A stretch of DNA of 50,464 nucleotides from Gammaproteobacteria bacterium (GCA_021151625.1 JAGKWY010000030.1:1-50464); one strand, 5' to 3'; numbered from the stretch's first letter, positions 25,419 to 34,174 are shown. A program made the numbers and translations. The notes: generated by a model from the sequence alone, not told the origin.

Positions 25419-27797
25419 TTAGTTAGATTTAATCCCCCACACTGCTGTACCGTCGGATGACAATGCAGTGAAAGTAATTTCAAAGCGGTTGCGTACCTGG
25501 TTCCACTGGCGTGACACTGTGCCGCGATAAGTAATTCCACCGATCACTAATGTGGTTGCGCGAGTGTTGGCATCAAATGTCCAGCTGCCAGAGAGCGCAC
25601 CGGAAATTCCGCCACCGCTTGCCAACTGGATATTGCTGGATGCTTTGATGGTCGCCGAAATATCTTTGCCGTGATTAATTAATTGATAAGTTCCCGGTAC
25701 TTCACTGGCAGCGACAGCTTCCAGCGCGGCGCGGCTGCGGTTTGGATCATTGGCATCAATTTTTTCAGCGTAGCGCAGTGGTGAAATGACCGGCCAGCCA
25801 TCTGCATTCAAGAAAAATTCATGGGTGCGCACTTCGTGTTCTTCGCCGCGATTCGGGAAGCGCGTGTGGAACACAATAAAATATTGGCCGGTTGCTGCTT
25901 TGCGATACGCGGAATTATGGCCTGGTGACACATAGCCCAATTGATTATTGCTGTTGGCAAATAAATGATTGCCCATGAGTTTTACGCCGTGGGGCGCAAG
26001 ACTGGCGGTGTCAAACAAAGGCAGGTTTGGATTCGCTTTTACGTTGCGCATATCTGTGCCTTTCGCATCTACGTAGGGGCCGTCAGCATTGCGCGAACGC
26101 GATACACGAATGTTGTAACCACCGGCAGCATCCAGCCCGCCAAAACTCACGAACATGTAGTAGTAATTGGTTTCCGGGCTGTAAATAACATAGGCGCCTT
26201 CAATCACCGAATGGTTGCCACCCATTAAATGTTTGCCATAACCTTGCCCCGCTAATGGGAAGCCGGTAGATGCATTTAATTGCATAATAAAAATGCCGCC
26301 GGAATAGGAACCGTAAATCATCCACAAGCGATTGCTGTTGTCATAGAAAACAGTTGGGTCAACGGTATTGGGGTGCACTTGTGCGTTGTATACAGTTCCA
26401 TCTTCACTGATTTGTCCCCACATGCCTGAGCGCAAAATTAATCCGTTGTCCGTATAGGGCCCTTCAATTTTTGATGCTGAAGCAATACCCAAAGCGGATA
26501 AAGGTGAGTCGCCTTTGCAGGCGTTGTAATACATTAAGTAGCGGCCATTTACTGAAACAACATCGGGCGCCCAGAGTGTAGTTGTCTGTGCCCAGGAAAG
26601 CGCTTCAGATAATTCGTTGTTGACGTTATTAAAAATAGGGTTGCTTGAATTCACGCCTTCGGCCACACGAGACCAGCGCATCAGGTCAGGCGATTTCGCA
26701 ACTGAAAGATGCGAACCAAAAACATAGTATTGGTTATTGGCAAAAATTACCGCTGGATCGTGTACGGCAATATTGCTAAAGGTTGGTGCAACAAAACTGA
26801 TTGGAGTCGTAATGGTTTCGCAATTTGCCGCAGTGACATTCGCACCTGACACGATCATGTTGTCGACATTCACCAATCCTTCACTACCTGCTGCTTGCAA
26901 GCGTAGTTTGTGTGTTCCTACATCCAGGTAAACATTTGTGCCGCTGCTGGTTAACCAGCTAGTCCAACCGCCGCTAGCGGGAAATGAAATATTGGAAGAA
27001 AAAATATTGCCGTTCACCAGTAGATCAGCGGCGCGTGTTGTCGTAGCGGCATAACGCCATTTGAAATTATAGGTTCCAGCGGTTTTTACATTGATCGACC
27101 AATCCACGCCTGTGCCCACGGCATTGGTTGTATTCGCAAAGCCGGCGCCGGTAAAACCGGTGTTGTTGCTATCAATCGTTCCATTAACTGCGCAAAAACC
27201 GTTTTGGTTTTCTTCCAATGTGATAGTGACATTATTCGATGTTGATGAGATGGATGATGAGCTTAATACAACTGCGCTGGATTTTGACGATGAAGAAATT
27301 GCCGCAGAACTTGATGAACGAATAGATGATACAACTGCAGACGAAGCAATTTTCGATGACGAGTTTTTTGATGAGGAAGAAAGTGCAGAGCTTACGGGCG
27401 TAATACTGGATACAACTGAGGATGAAACGCCATTACACAAGGGGCCAGACAACGCAGGGATTTCCGCAACGCTGCTATTTTTTTCCACCTGAAACCCAAA
27501 GGTCGCGCTTTGACCTGGCTGCAAGTTTCCATTCCAACTTACATTATTGGCAACATAAGGATTGCTACCAGTGATTGTTGCATTCCAGGAACCGCTCAAA
27601 CGATTGTTCGCATATTGCCAGCTCACACTCCAGCTATTAACAGGAGTTGCGCCGCTGTTAGTAACGGTAATTTCGCCAGTTAAACCTGCACCCCAATCAT
27701 TAGTTACTTTATAAGTGCATGCCGCGAATGCCGCTTGATTTGCGCAGAGCAAACCCAGCCCCAGCAACCCCAGGGTTAGAGCAGAAATTTTTTTCAT
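25419..27797 (-). CDS. Secreted GH43 arabinanase-like enzyme with CBM2 and CBM35-like modules
   Basis: Predicted secreted protein of 792 residues. A signal peptide (1-26, ending AAFA) is followed by a CBM2 (~27-122), a long Ser-rich linker, and a CBM35/CBM6-like beta-sandwich (~197-330, beginning VTITLEENQNGFCAVNGTID). A GH43 propeller runs from ~345 to 640. It has the base Asp in AVHDPAVIF, the transition Asp in VDPTVFYDN and the acid Glu in VIEGAYVIY. The C-terminal beta-domain (~690-792) is typical of endo-alpha-1,5-L-arabinanases with an extra C-terminal barrel. Substrate is probably arabinan or arabinoxylan side chains. It is convergent with the accessory genes and its last bases recur in the scar at 22642. 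Confidence 0.88.
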   Translation of the reverse strand: MKKISALTLGLLGLGLLCANQAAFAACTYKVTNDWGAGLTGEITVTNSGATPVNSWSVSWQYANNRLSGSWNATITGSNPYVANNVSWNGNLQPGQSATFGFQVEKNSSVAEIPALSGPLCNGVSSSVVSSITPVSSALSSSSKNSSSKIASSAVVSSIRSSSSAAISSSSKSSAVVLSSSSISSTSNNVTITLEENQNGFCAVNGTIDSNNTGFTGAGFANTTNAVGTGVDWSINVKTAGTYNFKWRYAATTTRAADLLVNGNIFSSNISFPASGGWTSWLTSSGTNVYLDVGTHKLRLQAAGSEGLVNVDNMIVSGANVTAANCETITTPISFVAPTFSNIAVHDPAVIFANNQYYVFGSHLSVAKSPDLMRWSRVAEGVNSSNPIFNNVNNELSEALSWAQTTTLWAPDVVSVNGRYLMYYNACKGDSPLSALGIASASKIEGPYTDNGLILRSGMWGQISEDGTVYNAQVHPNTVDPTVFYDNSNRLWMIYGSYSGGIFIMQLNASTGFPLAGQGYGKHLMGGNHSVIEGAYVIYSPETNYYYMFVSFGGLDAAGGYNIRVSRSRNADGPYVDAKGTDMRNVKANPNLPLFDTASLAPHGVKLMGNHLFANSNNQLGYVSPGHNSAYRKAATGQYFIVFHTRFPNRGEEHEVRTHEFFLNADGWPVISPLRYAEKIDANDPNRSRAALEAVAASEVPGTYQLINHGKDISATIKASSNIQLASGGGISGALSGSWTFDANTRATTLVIGGITYRGTVSRQWNQVRNRFEITFTALSSDGTAVWGIKSN

Positions 27798-28322
27798 AAT
27801 TGTTCTCGATTTATGTAGTGCGTTAGTTATTGATCTACATCACCAGATCCGCAGGGATCACATCGGCAGGAAAGTGGTTCGGGAATATTGGGTTTCCCGA
27901 TTGGTCCACTGAAAGGAAATCAACTGAAAGCCATTGCTGAATGTTGCCAGGCCCTGCAGCTTATTGTTATTTGCGGGGTGCTGAAGCCGGCTATATTTTT
28001 GAATTATTATCTTATAAATTGCGGGTTGTATGGCTAGATCTGAAATGGCGTAAAAAGTTGAACTATGTCTAATTTTGGGGCGATTTTATAGCCGTTTGAG
28101 CGAGTTTGGCGAAACTTTATTTTTATATAAAAAACTAAATTCATTAGTGGATTTTTGGGGGTGAGTATATTTGGGAGCGATCGGATCGAGTATTGGTTGG
28201 TGGGGGGGGGGCATTCTTCGATTGAGATGCGGATGGGCGGTGTAGGCCTAAAATCGCTGTGCATTTAAGCAATACACTTTTAACATGGCCTTTAATTACC
28301 TACTGCTGTGTGAATACCTATT
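27798..28322. other. Divergent intergenic region GH43 / bestrophin
   Basis: About 525 bp holding the promoters of two divergent genes. A run of nine G (28202-28210) is conspicuous and could be slippage-prone. The sequence around 27960-28150 is AT-rich. No convincing operator or gene was seen; the minus-strand frame at 28034-28264 has low-complexity content and no ribosome site. Confidence 0.4.
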
Positions 28323-29237
28323 ATGATTATTCGTCCGAAATTGCATTGGTTGCGTATGTTGTTTGTGTGGCGTGGCTCTTTGCTTGCGCGCATATTGCCG
28401 CAACTCTGTACGCTGGTTTTGCTTTCAACGCTGATTGTATTGCTAAAACGTTATTGCCCTGGCTTGTTGCCTGACCTAACACCAATTCCTTTTACCCTGC
28501 TGGGCATTGCTCTGGCGATTTTCTTGAGCTTTCGCAACTCAGTGAGTTACGACCGCTTTTGGGAAGCGCGAAAATTGTGGGGTGGTGTGCTGAATGATAC
28601 TCGCGCGTTAACTCGTCAGCAGCTCACTGTCGCCGAAGCGAGTGACGAGCAAAATCGTCAATTTGTTTATAGCTTGATTGCGTTTGTACATGCGTTGCGC
28701 GCGCAGCTACGCCAAACCGATGCTACTCCTGCGTTGCAAAAACTCTTGCGCCCGGAGGCAGTTGAACAGGTTATTAGTGGGCGATTTAAGGCAGAGCTGG
28801 TGGTGCTGGATTTAGGACGGCAATTGCACGATATGCGCAAACAGGAACAACTTTGCCCAATATTGTTTACTCGTATGGATCAACATTTATCGCAACTCAG
28901 TGCCTGCCTGGGTGGTTGTGAGCGTATTGCCAATACACCTGTGCCTTTTGGTTATTCGGTCATTCTGCATCGCACGGTTTACACCTACAGCTTTTTGTTG
29001 CCGCTGGGGTTGGTGACCACACTGGGTTTTATGACGCCGCTAATAGTTGCCTTTGTTGCCTATACCTTCCTGGCACTGGAGGCGCTGGCGGAAGAACTGC
29101 AAGACCCATTTGGTACAGAGCCGAATGATTTGGCTCTGGATGCCATGACCCTTTCAATCGAATCCGCACTGCGCGAAATGCTCGGCGAACCAATTGAACC
29201 TCCGCCGCCAGTTCCTGCAAATTGTGTGGTGACTTAA
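28323..29237 (+). CDS. Bestrophin-like (YneE/UPF0187) membrane protein
   Basis: Predicted inner-membrane protein of 304 residues. The N-terminal RPKLHWLRMLFVWRGSL, then IPFTLLGIALAIFLSFRNSVSYDRFWEARKLWG are the bacterial bestrophin signature. Further hydrophobic segments occur near 215-250 (PLGLVTTLGFMTPLIVAFVAYTFLALEAL), followed by the EELQDPFGTEPNDLALD acidic cluster. Family members are pentameric anion or cation channels. It is transcribed alone and convergent with the slipin gene. Confidence 0.9.
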   Translation: MIIRPKLHWLRMLFVWRGSLLARILPQLCTLVLLSTLIVLLKRYCPGLLPDLTPIPFTLLGIALAIFLSFRNSVSYDRFWEARKLWGGVLNDTRALTRQQLTVAEASDEQNRQFVYSLIAFVHALRAQLRQTDATPALQKLLRPEAVEQVISGRFKAELVVLDLGRQLHDMRKQEQLCPILFTRMDQHLSQLSACLGGCERIANTPVPFGYSVILHRTVYTYSFLLPLGLVTTLGFMTPLIVAFVAYTFLALEALAEELQDPFGTEPNDLALDAMTLSIESALREMLGEPIEPPPPVPANCVVT

Positions 29238-29330
29238 TGCAGGTTGGTCAGTAGTGCCCAAAATGCTCACCCGAAAATTGCTATTTGTTGTTGCGGTGTT
29301 GGTCTTTCCATTATCAGTCTTCCATAAAAT

Positions 29331-29351
29331 GTGGCCAGCAATGCTGGCCAC
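29331..29351. terminator. Hairpin between convergent bestrophin and slipin genes
   Basis: GTGGCCAGCA and TGCTGGCCAC are perfect complements with almost no loop. On the minus strand ATTTTAT follows, so it is better placed to end the slipin message than the bestrophin message. Confidence 0.6.
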
Positions 29352-29355
29352 TTAA

Positions 29356-30519
29356 TCAAGCTTTCGCTGTTCTATCGGTAATCCTCACCAAATCATTCAT
29401 AACACCATCCAAACCGCCGTAGACGTTCAGGGTGTTGATTCTGCCGGTGATTTTTTCCAGTACTTCCAGTTCTTTCAAGCGCAACAATACAGGGTTGCCT
29501 TCCATGACTTTGGCGGTGTTGTGCAGTGAACGGGTTGCCTGGGTTTCTTCCTGGCGTTTGATCAGGTTGGCTTCGGCGAGTTTTTGCGCTTCTACCACTT
29601 GAGTCAAAATCGCTTTCATTTCACCGGGCAGGATTATGTCCCGCGCGCCTACTGACTTGAGTGAAATACCGTACTGCACTGATTTTTCACTCACTAGTGC
29701 CAGCACTTGCTGGTTAAGCGAGTTTTTATCAGCCAGTAATTCATCCAGAGTCTGGGTGCTGACAATAGTCCGCAATGCCAGTTGCAGTTCGCGATACAAA
29801 TAATCCTTGCTGTCCGCCAGTTCGCGTTTCACGATTTCCGCATCCACGATTTGCCATACAGCTGACAAGTTGATGCGCAAGCTCACGCGATCTTTAGTCA
29901 AAATTTCCTGGCCGTTTACTTCCATGTTTTGCAAACGCAAATCGAATTGTTTTACTTCGATAGTGCGATTGTATTTCCACCACATATGCAAACCGGGTTG
30001 CAGGCTGCGCTGGGTGGTGCCATCTACCATTAAGAAACCGATATGGCCTTCTGCCACGTTATTCAGCGTAATAGCGGTCATGGCAGCTTTGCTCAGCAAA
30101 GGGTCGCGTACACCAGACAGTACCCGCACCAGCTTGTCTGCAATTGCAAAGTTTTCGCTGATGTCAATTTTCTCCAAGCTGATCAGGTTCTTTTGTTTCC
30201 AGTAGGCGCCGCGTTGGCTGGGGCCTTTGATATCGCGCAAAATACCTTGCTGGTAAACCAGGCCAATTTCATTTTCACCGGTTTCCCACTGATGCAAATA
30301 ATCCGCAAACGCCGCAGGATACAAATCAGCAAGATATAAAACGTCTTTGCTTACGCCATCGTTCAAGGTGTTGGTCACGTTGATCGATTGCATGGTTAAT
30401 TGATTTTTCCAATCCCAAAATTCATGGGTGCCAGTAGTGAGCACTTGTTGGAATTGTTGCTCCTTGAACAGCAAGCCCAATTGGCTATCACTGAGTACAT
30501 ATTTTTTCTTAAGTTTCAT
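29356..30519 (-). CDS. Slipin (SPFH/band 7) family protein
   Basis: Predicted protein of 387 residues, AAAGGATG upstream. Unlike typical slipins it has no strong N-terminal membrane helix; it starts MKLKKKYVLSDSQLGLLFK. A first part (~1-145) precedes the SPFH core. The core contains VAEGHIGFLMVDGTTQRSLQPGLHMWW, RLQNMEVNGQEILTKDRVSLRINLSAVW and the TLDELLADK helix, then a coiled segment (VEAQKLAEANLIKRQEETQATRSL). SPFH proteins form ring scaffolds at membranes. It is the last gene on the strand carrying rtcB and the two tRNA-like sequences. A shared transcript and role in the RNA-repair response is likely but inferred. Confidence 0.87.
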   Translation of the reverse strand: MKLKKKYVLSDSQLGLLFKEQQFQQVLTTGTHEFWDWKNQLTMQSINVTNTLNDGVSKDVLYLADLYPAAFADYLHQWETGENEIGLVYQQGILRDIKGPSQRGAYWKQKNLISLEKIDISENFAIADKLVRVLSGVRDPLLSKAAMTAITLNNVAEGHIGFLMVDGTTQRSLQPGLHMWWKYNRTIEVKQFDLRLQNMEVNGQEILTKDRVSLRINLSAVWQIVDAEIVKRELADSKDYLYRELQLALRTIVSTQTLDELLADKNSLNQQVLALVSEKSVQYGISLKSVGARDIILPGEMKAILTQVVEAQKLAEANLIKRQEETQATRSLHNTAKVMEGNPVLLRLKELEVLEKITGRINTLNVYGGLDGVMNDLVRITDRTAKA

Positions 30520-30834
30520 TTTTCATCCTTTACCATTCCTGGCTTTGTTGTTAGTGCAGGGCCTCCACAGGAAGCGGGCACAAGGGAATTAATTAACGGG
30601 CATTGGCAAATCAGTAGCTATCCATTGCATTGCTGTCCATGTCAGTTGTTCCATGCTGTGCAATCAATTGCGTTGATTAGTTGTTGCGCGTTAGTTCATT
30701 GTTTCCTTGTGGCAGCTTCCTGTCTGGAATTACTGTGCTGGTGAAATCCTTTGCCCTTTGAAAAACCTTTATGTCAGCACAATAATTCCGCGGAGGTCTG
30801 CGGTGTTACATTTTTTGATAGGTTGAAAGACCTA
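30520..30834 (-). other. Structured non-coding segment between tRNA-like pair and slipin
   Basis: No gene is supported here. Arms at 30726-30740 and 30775-30789 (GGAATTACTGTGCTG and its complement) pair at 14 of 15 positions around a 34 nt loop. Smaller inverted repeats lie at 30662-30678 (AATCAA/TTGATT) and at 30819-30836 (ATAGGT/ACCTAT), the latter right at the 3' end of the tRNA-like RNA. On the minus strand these would form in the rtcB-slipin transcript. They may be processing sites or a separate small RNA. Confidence 0.5.
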
Positions 30835-30906
30835 TTTGCTAGCCGGAGTTGAACCGGCGACACTCTCATCCTTAGTGAGATGCTCTACCAATTGAGCTAT
30901 AGCATT
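30835..30906 (-). tRNA. tRNA-like sequence, anticodon AAG, imperfect acceptor stem
   Basis: The minus strand folds as a 72 nt class I cloverleaf. It has a D arm GCTC-AATTGGTA-GAGC, an anticodon arm TCTCA-CTAAGGA-TGAGA with five perfect pairs, a 5 nt variable loop, and a T arm GCCGG-TTCAACT-CCGGC. The acceptor AATGCTA/TAGCAAA pairs at only five of seven positions, and no CCA is encoded. The anticodon would be AAG (Leu codon), but real bacterial tRNA-Leu has a long variable arm and lacks unmodified A34 with this body. I therefore read it as a pseudo-tRNA or tRNA mimic. It starts two bases after a second one. Confidence 0.7.
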
Positions 30907-30908
30907 GA

Positions 30909-30978
30909 TGCCTTGGCTGGATTTGAACCAGCGCACGAGAATTTTTAATTCACTGCTCTACCTCTGAGCTACAGGGCG
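30909..30978 (-). tRNA. tRNA-like sequence, anticodon AAA, imperfect acceptor stem
   Basis: The minus strand folds as a 70 nt cloverleaf with D arm GCTC-AGAGGTA-GAGC, anticodon arm GTGAA-TTAAAAA-TTCTC (one mismatch), and perfect T arm GCTGG-TTCAAAT-CCAGC. The acceptor CGCCCTG/CAAGGCA pairs at five of seven positions. No CCA is encoded. The anticodon would be AAA (Phe codon), which bacteria normally do not use. It lies about 180 bp downstream of the rtcB stop, same strand, directly before the other tRNA-like sequence. It is likely transcribed with rtcB. Confidence 0.7.
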
Positions 30979-31004
30979 GTATTTGGCTACTGCATGATCC
31001 CGAT

Positions 31005-31030
31005 ACACAAAACATCAATGATGTTTGTGT
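31005..31030 (-). other. Hairpin between rtcB and the tRNA-like pair
   Basis: ACACAAAACATC and GATGTTTGTGT pair over 11 bp with one bulge around AAT. A smaller GTTATT/AATAAC repeat lies at 31073-31092. Neither is followed by a T-run on the minus strand, so they are not clear terminators and would let transcription continue into the tRNA-like sequences. Confidence 0.5.
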
Positions 31031-31159
31031 CAGCCCGCGTAAAAACCGGAGCCGCTGTGATCATTCAGCGATGTTATTTTTCCATCAATAACAACTTGCC
31101 AAATTCTGTTTATCGCGCGCTTCCCTGTGCGGATTTTTAACGAATTAATTTTTTACGGT

Positions 31160-32383
31160 TTAACCTTTTACACACAGCACTTGTTTCAGTGTGTGCACAA
31201 TTTCCACCAGATCCGACTGTGCGCTCATCACTTTTTCGATGGGCTTATAGGCCGCTGGTGTTTCATCAATTACATCTTCATCTTTTCGGCATTCCACGCC
31301 TGCTGTTGCAAGCAAATGTTCACTCATGGATACGCGACGTTTTGCTTCTGCACGCGACATCACTCGCCCTGCGCCGTGGCTACAGCTGCAAAAACTTTCT
31401 TCGTTACCCAGCCCGCGCACTATGAAAGATTTCGCCCCCATGCTTCCGGGGATGATTCCCATCTCGCCTTTTTTTGCGCTCACCGCACCTTTACGCGTTA
31501 CCCATACGTTTTCACCGTAATGGTTTTCGCGGCTGATGTAGTTGTGGTGGCAGTTCACCGCTTCCACATGGGCTTCAAACGGAACCTTCAAAATATCGCG
31601 CATGGCTTGCAGTGTTCTGGCCATCATCACTTCACGATTGGTTTTGGCAAAATCCTGCGCCCAGGCAACCGCTTCTACGTAATCGCGAAATTTATCGCTC
31701 CCTTCTGGTATGTAAGCCAAGTCCTTATCGGGCAAATTAATAAACCAACGCTCCATATCTTTTTTTGCTTGCTCGATAAAATGTGTACCTATTCGGTTAC
31801 CTACACCGCGTGACCCGCTATGCAACATCACCCAGACCGCATTGTTTTCATCGATGCAAATTTCGATAAAGTGGTTTCCGCTTCCCAGGGTTCCGAGTTG
31901 GTTAAAGTTGTTCGCATTTTTCAAAAACGGATGTTTCTCTACCAGTTTTGCGTAACCATCGCTTAATGGGCTCCATGCATTCAGTACATCATCCGGCACG
32001 TTCGCCCAGCTTCCTTTATCGCGCATCCCGCGCATTTTTGGGCTCATTCCGTGCGGCACTTTTTTCTCAATCTCGCTACGCAATGCGGTTAATGAATCTG
32101 GCAGTTGTGATGCATTCAGCGTGGTTTTCGCGGCCATCATTCCGCATCCCAAATCCACACCTACGGCAGCGGGAATTACCGCGCCTATGGTTGGGATCAC
32201 GCTTCCGATGGTTGCGCCCTTACCAAGGTGTACGTCCGGCATTACTGCGATCCACTTATGGATAAAGGGCATGCTCGCCATATTGTTCACTTGTGCCCGC
32301 GCGTTTTCATCGAAACTTACGCCCTTGGTCCAGGACTTCACCGGCACTTGCCCTTTGTTATGCATGACTTCGTAGTTGCTCAT
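31160..32383 (-). CDS. rtcB: RNA-splicing ligase RtcB
   Basis: Predicted ligase of 407 residues; E. coli RtcB has 408. It joins RNA 2',3'-cyclic phosphate or 3'-phosphate ends to 5'-OH ends with GTP and Mn2+. I place the start at MSNYEVMHNKG (32383) because the longer open frame would begin inside the sigma54 promoter. Active-site elements are present: GVDLGCGMMA (D77, C80), NQLGTLGSGNHFIE, HSGSRGVGN, NCHHNYISREN and the guanylylated His in CSCSHGAGR (~H336). No rtcA cyclase is in the window. It is divergent from rtcR and leads a probable rtcB, tRNA-like, slipin transcript. Confidence 0.96.
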   Translation of the reverse strand: MSNYEVMHNKGQVPVKSWTKGVSFDENARAQVNNMASMPFIHKWIAVMPDVHLGKGATIGSVIPTIGAVIPAAVGVDLGCGMMAAKTTLNASQLPDSLTALRSEIEKKVPHGMSPKMRGMRDKGSWANVPDDVLNAWSPLSDGYAKLVEKHPFLKNANNFNQLGTLGSGNHFIEICIDENNAVWVMLHSGSRGVGNRIGTHFIEQAKKDMERWFINLPDKDLAYIPEGSDKFRDYVEAVAWAQDFAKTNREVMMARTLQAMRDILKVPFEAHVEAVNCHHNYISRENHYGENVWVTRKGAVSAKKGEMGIIPGSMGAKSFIVRGLGNEESFCSCSHGAGRVMSRAEAKRRVSMSEHLLATAGVECRKDEDVIDETPAAYKPIEKVMSAQSDLVEIVHTLKQVLCVKG

Positions 32384-32426
32384 GATCTTTCTTTTATCCT
32401 TTCGTTTTTGTTTACAAAGAGGTAAG

Positions 32427-32443
32427 TGCAAGTGGATTGCCAA
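32427..32443 (-). promoter_or_regulatory. Sigma54 (-24/-12) promoter of rtcB
   Basis: On the minus strand TTGGCAATCCACTTGCA fits the sigma54 consensus TGGCAC-N5-TTGCA with one substitution (C to A) and exact spacing. Transcription would start near 32415, about 30 bp before the RtcB start codon. The regulator RtcR encoded next door is a sigma54 activator. Confidence 0.8.
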
Positions 32444-32577
32444 CTTTGATGTGACACTTAAAATAATTTATAACTAATTGATTCTATTGTGTTTATTTTT
32501 GTGGTTGGTTATTTGATGGTGTTTGGGTAGGATGTCGATATTAATTTATCTATCAAAATGGATAGGAATATATCTAT

Positions 32578-34170
32578 ATGAATAATGTGATTGTAGGGAT
32601 TCTTGGTTCGCGGCTGGATCAATTCGGGTTAGGAAAGAAGCGGTGGACGCGCTGGCGACCCACGGTGGCAATAGTTATGCATCCGGAGTTTCCGATTCAT
32701 GAATATCTGCTTATGTATTTGCCAGAAGATGAGGAGTTGCTACGTGTTGTATTGGCAGATATGGCTGAGGTTTCTCCACACACTAAAGTTACGCCTGTTC
32801 CTATTCAGTGTGATGATCCTTGGGATTTTGAGCAGGTTTACAGTCAGATTCATGATGTGGCAATGAATCAATCTTTTGATGTGGAGCAAAATAATTACTT
32901 CATCAATATCACCACCGGTACTCACGTAGCGCAAATCTGTTTATATCTGCTGACGGAAGCCCATTACTTACCGGGCAAGTTATTGCAATCGTCGCCAGCT
33001 AAAGAGGGGATTCAAGGTACTTACCATGTTATTGATCTAGATCTTTCACGTTACGACCAGATCGCCTCGCGCTTTGCCAAAGAATCTTCCGATGCGGTAA
33101 TTCACCTTAAAAGCGGAATTCAAACACGCAATAAAGCGTTTAACGGTTTGATTGATCAGTTGGAGCAAGTATCGATTAAATCTACCGCACCGATTCTATT
33201 AAATGGCCCGACTGGGGCGGGAAAATCGCAATTAGCCAAGCGCATTTATGAATTAAAAAAGCAGCGCGGGCAGTTAACGGGTGAATTGGTGGAGGTCAAC
33301 TGCGCAACCCTGCGTGGCGATAATGCAATGTCAGCATTGTTCGGTCATGTAAAAGGTGCATTTACCGGTGCACTTAACGCGCGTATGGGATTGCTGCGCG
33401 AAGCCGATAAAGGCTTGCTGTTTTTGGATGAAATTGGCGAATTGGGGTTGGATGAGCAGGCGATGCTATTGCGCGCCATCGAAGAAAAAATATTTATGCC
33501 TTTTGGTGGTGATCAACCGGTTTCCAGTAATTTCCAATTGATTGCCGGTACCCATCGCAACTTATTTGATCAGGTGCGGCAGGGATTATTCCGTGAAGAT
33601 TTACTTGCGCGGATCAATTTGTGGACTTACGAATTGCCTTCGCTCAAAGAGCGCATTGAGGACCTTGAGCCCAATATCGAACACGAACTGCAAAAATTTA
33701 CCCGTAATGCCGGCTACAAAGTCAACTTTAATAAAGGCGCACGTGAGCAGTATTTGCAGTTTGCCAATTCAGCACAGGCGCTCTGGCGAGCCAACTTTCG
33801 CGATTTAAACTCCAGTATTACCCGCATGGCTACCCTGGCGGTGGGTGGGCGTATTACTGAGTCTATAGTGGACGGTGAAATTCTGCGTTTACAACAGGCC
33901 TGGAGTGGATTTCAAACGTCGCTACAGCTGCAGGCTGATTTTGTTGCAGAAGTGCTTTCGCCAGAACAATTAACTGAGTTGGATCTATTTGATCGTTTGC
34001 AATTAAATGAAGTGATTAAAGTCTGCCGCAATAGCCGATCCCTGGCTGAGGCGGGGCGCGTATTATTTAATGCAAGCCGGGAGAAAAAAGCTTCTACCAA
34101 TGACTCCCATCGGGTAAAACAGTATCTGCAGAAATTCGGCTTAAGTTTTTCTTCGGTAGTAGCTGATTAA
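32578..34170 (+). CDS. rtcR: Sigma54-dependent activator of RNA repair, RtcR
   Basis: Predicted protein of 530 residues; E. coli RtcR has 532. Residues 1-~185 are the RtcR-type CARF sensor domain (IVGILGSRLDQFG start, NYFINITTGTHVAQIC). The AAA+ core has Walker A GPTGAGKS (~210-217), the sigma54-contacting GAFTGA (~260-265), and LLFLDEIGELG as Walker B. A C-terminal helix-turn-helix is at ~485-525 (SRSLAEAGRVLF). Published work on Salmonella RtcR shows the CARF domain binds 5' tRNA fragments ending in cyclic phosphate. It is divergent from rtcB and should activate the sigma54 promoter between them. Confidence 0.95.
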   Translation: MNNVIVGILGSRLDQFGLGKKRWTRWRPTVAIVMHPEFPIHEYLLMYLPEDEELLRVVLADMAEVSPHTKVTPVPIQCDDPWDFEQVYSQIHDVAMNQSFDVEQNNYFINITTGTHVAQICLYLLTEAHYLPGKLLQSSPAKEGIQGTYHVIDLDLSRYDQIASRFAKESSDAVIHLKSGIQTRNKAFNGLIDQLEQVSIKSTAPILLNGPTGAGKSQLAKRIYELKKQRGQLTGELVEVNCATLRGDNAMSALFGHVKGAFTGALNARMGLLREADKGLLFLDEIGELGLDEQAMLLRAIEEKIFMPFGGDQPVSSNFQLIAGTHRNLFDQVRQGLFREDLLARINLWTYELPSLKERIEDLEPNIEHELQKFTRNAGYKVNFNKGAREQYLQFANSAQALWRANFRDLNSSITRMATLAVGGRITESIVDGEILRLQQAWSGFQTSLQLQADFVAEVLSPEQLTELDLFDRLQLNEVIKVCRNSRSLAEAGRVLFNASREKKASTNDSHRVKQYLQKFGLSFSSVVAD

Positions 34171-34174
34171 TAAT

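Noticed and set aside
27091..27492. Plus-strand frame rich in Asp and Glu
   Set aside because: It is the reverse complement of the Ser-rich linker of the GH43 enzyme on the other strand.
28202..28210. Run of nine G, possible phase-variable tract
   Set aside because: It is about 110 bp from the bestrophin start and not clearly inside a promoter; kept only as a note on the intergenic region.
31127..31813. 228-codon plus-strand frame opposite rtcB
   Set aside because: Shadow of rtcB; rich in Phe, Cys and His with no ribosome site.
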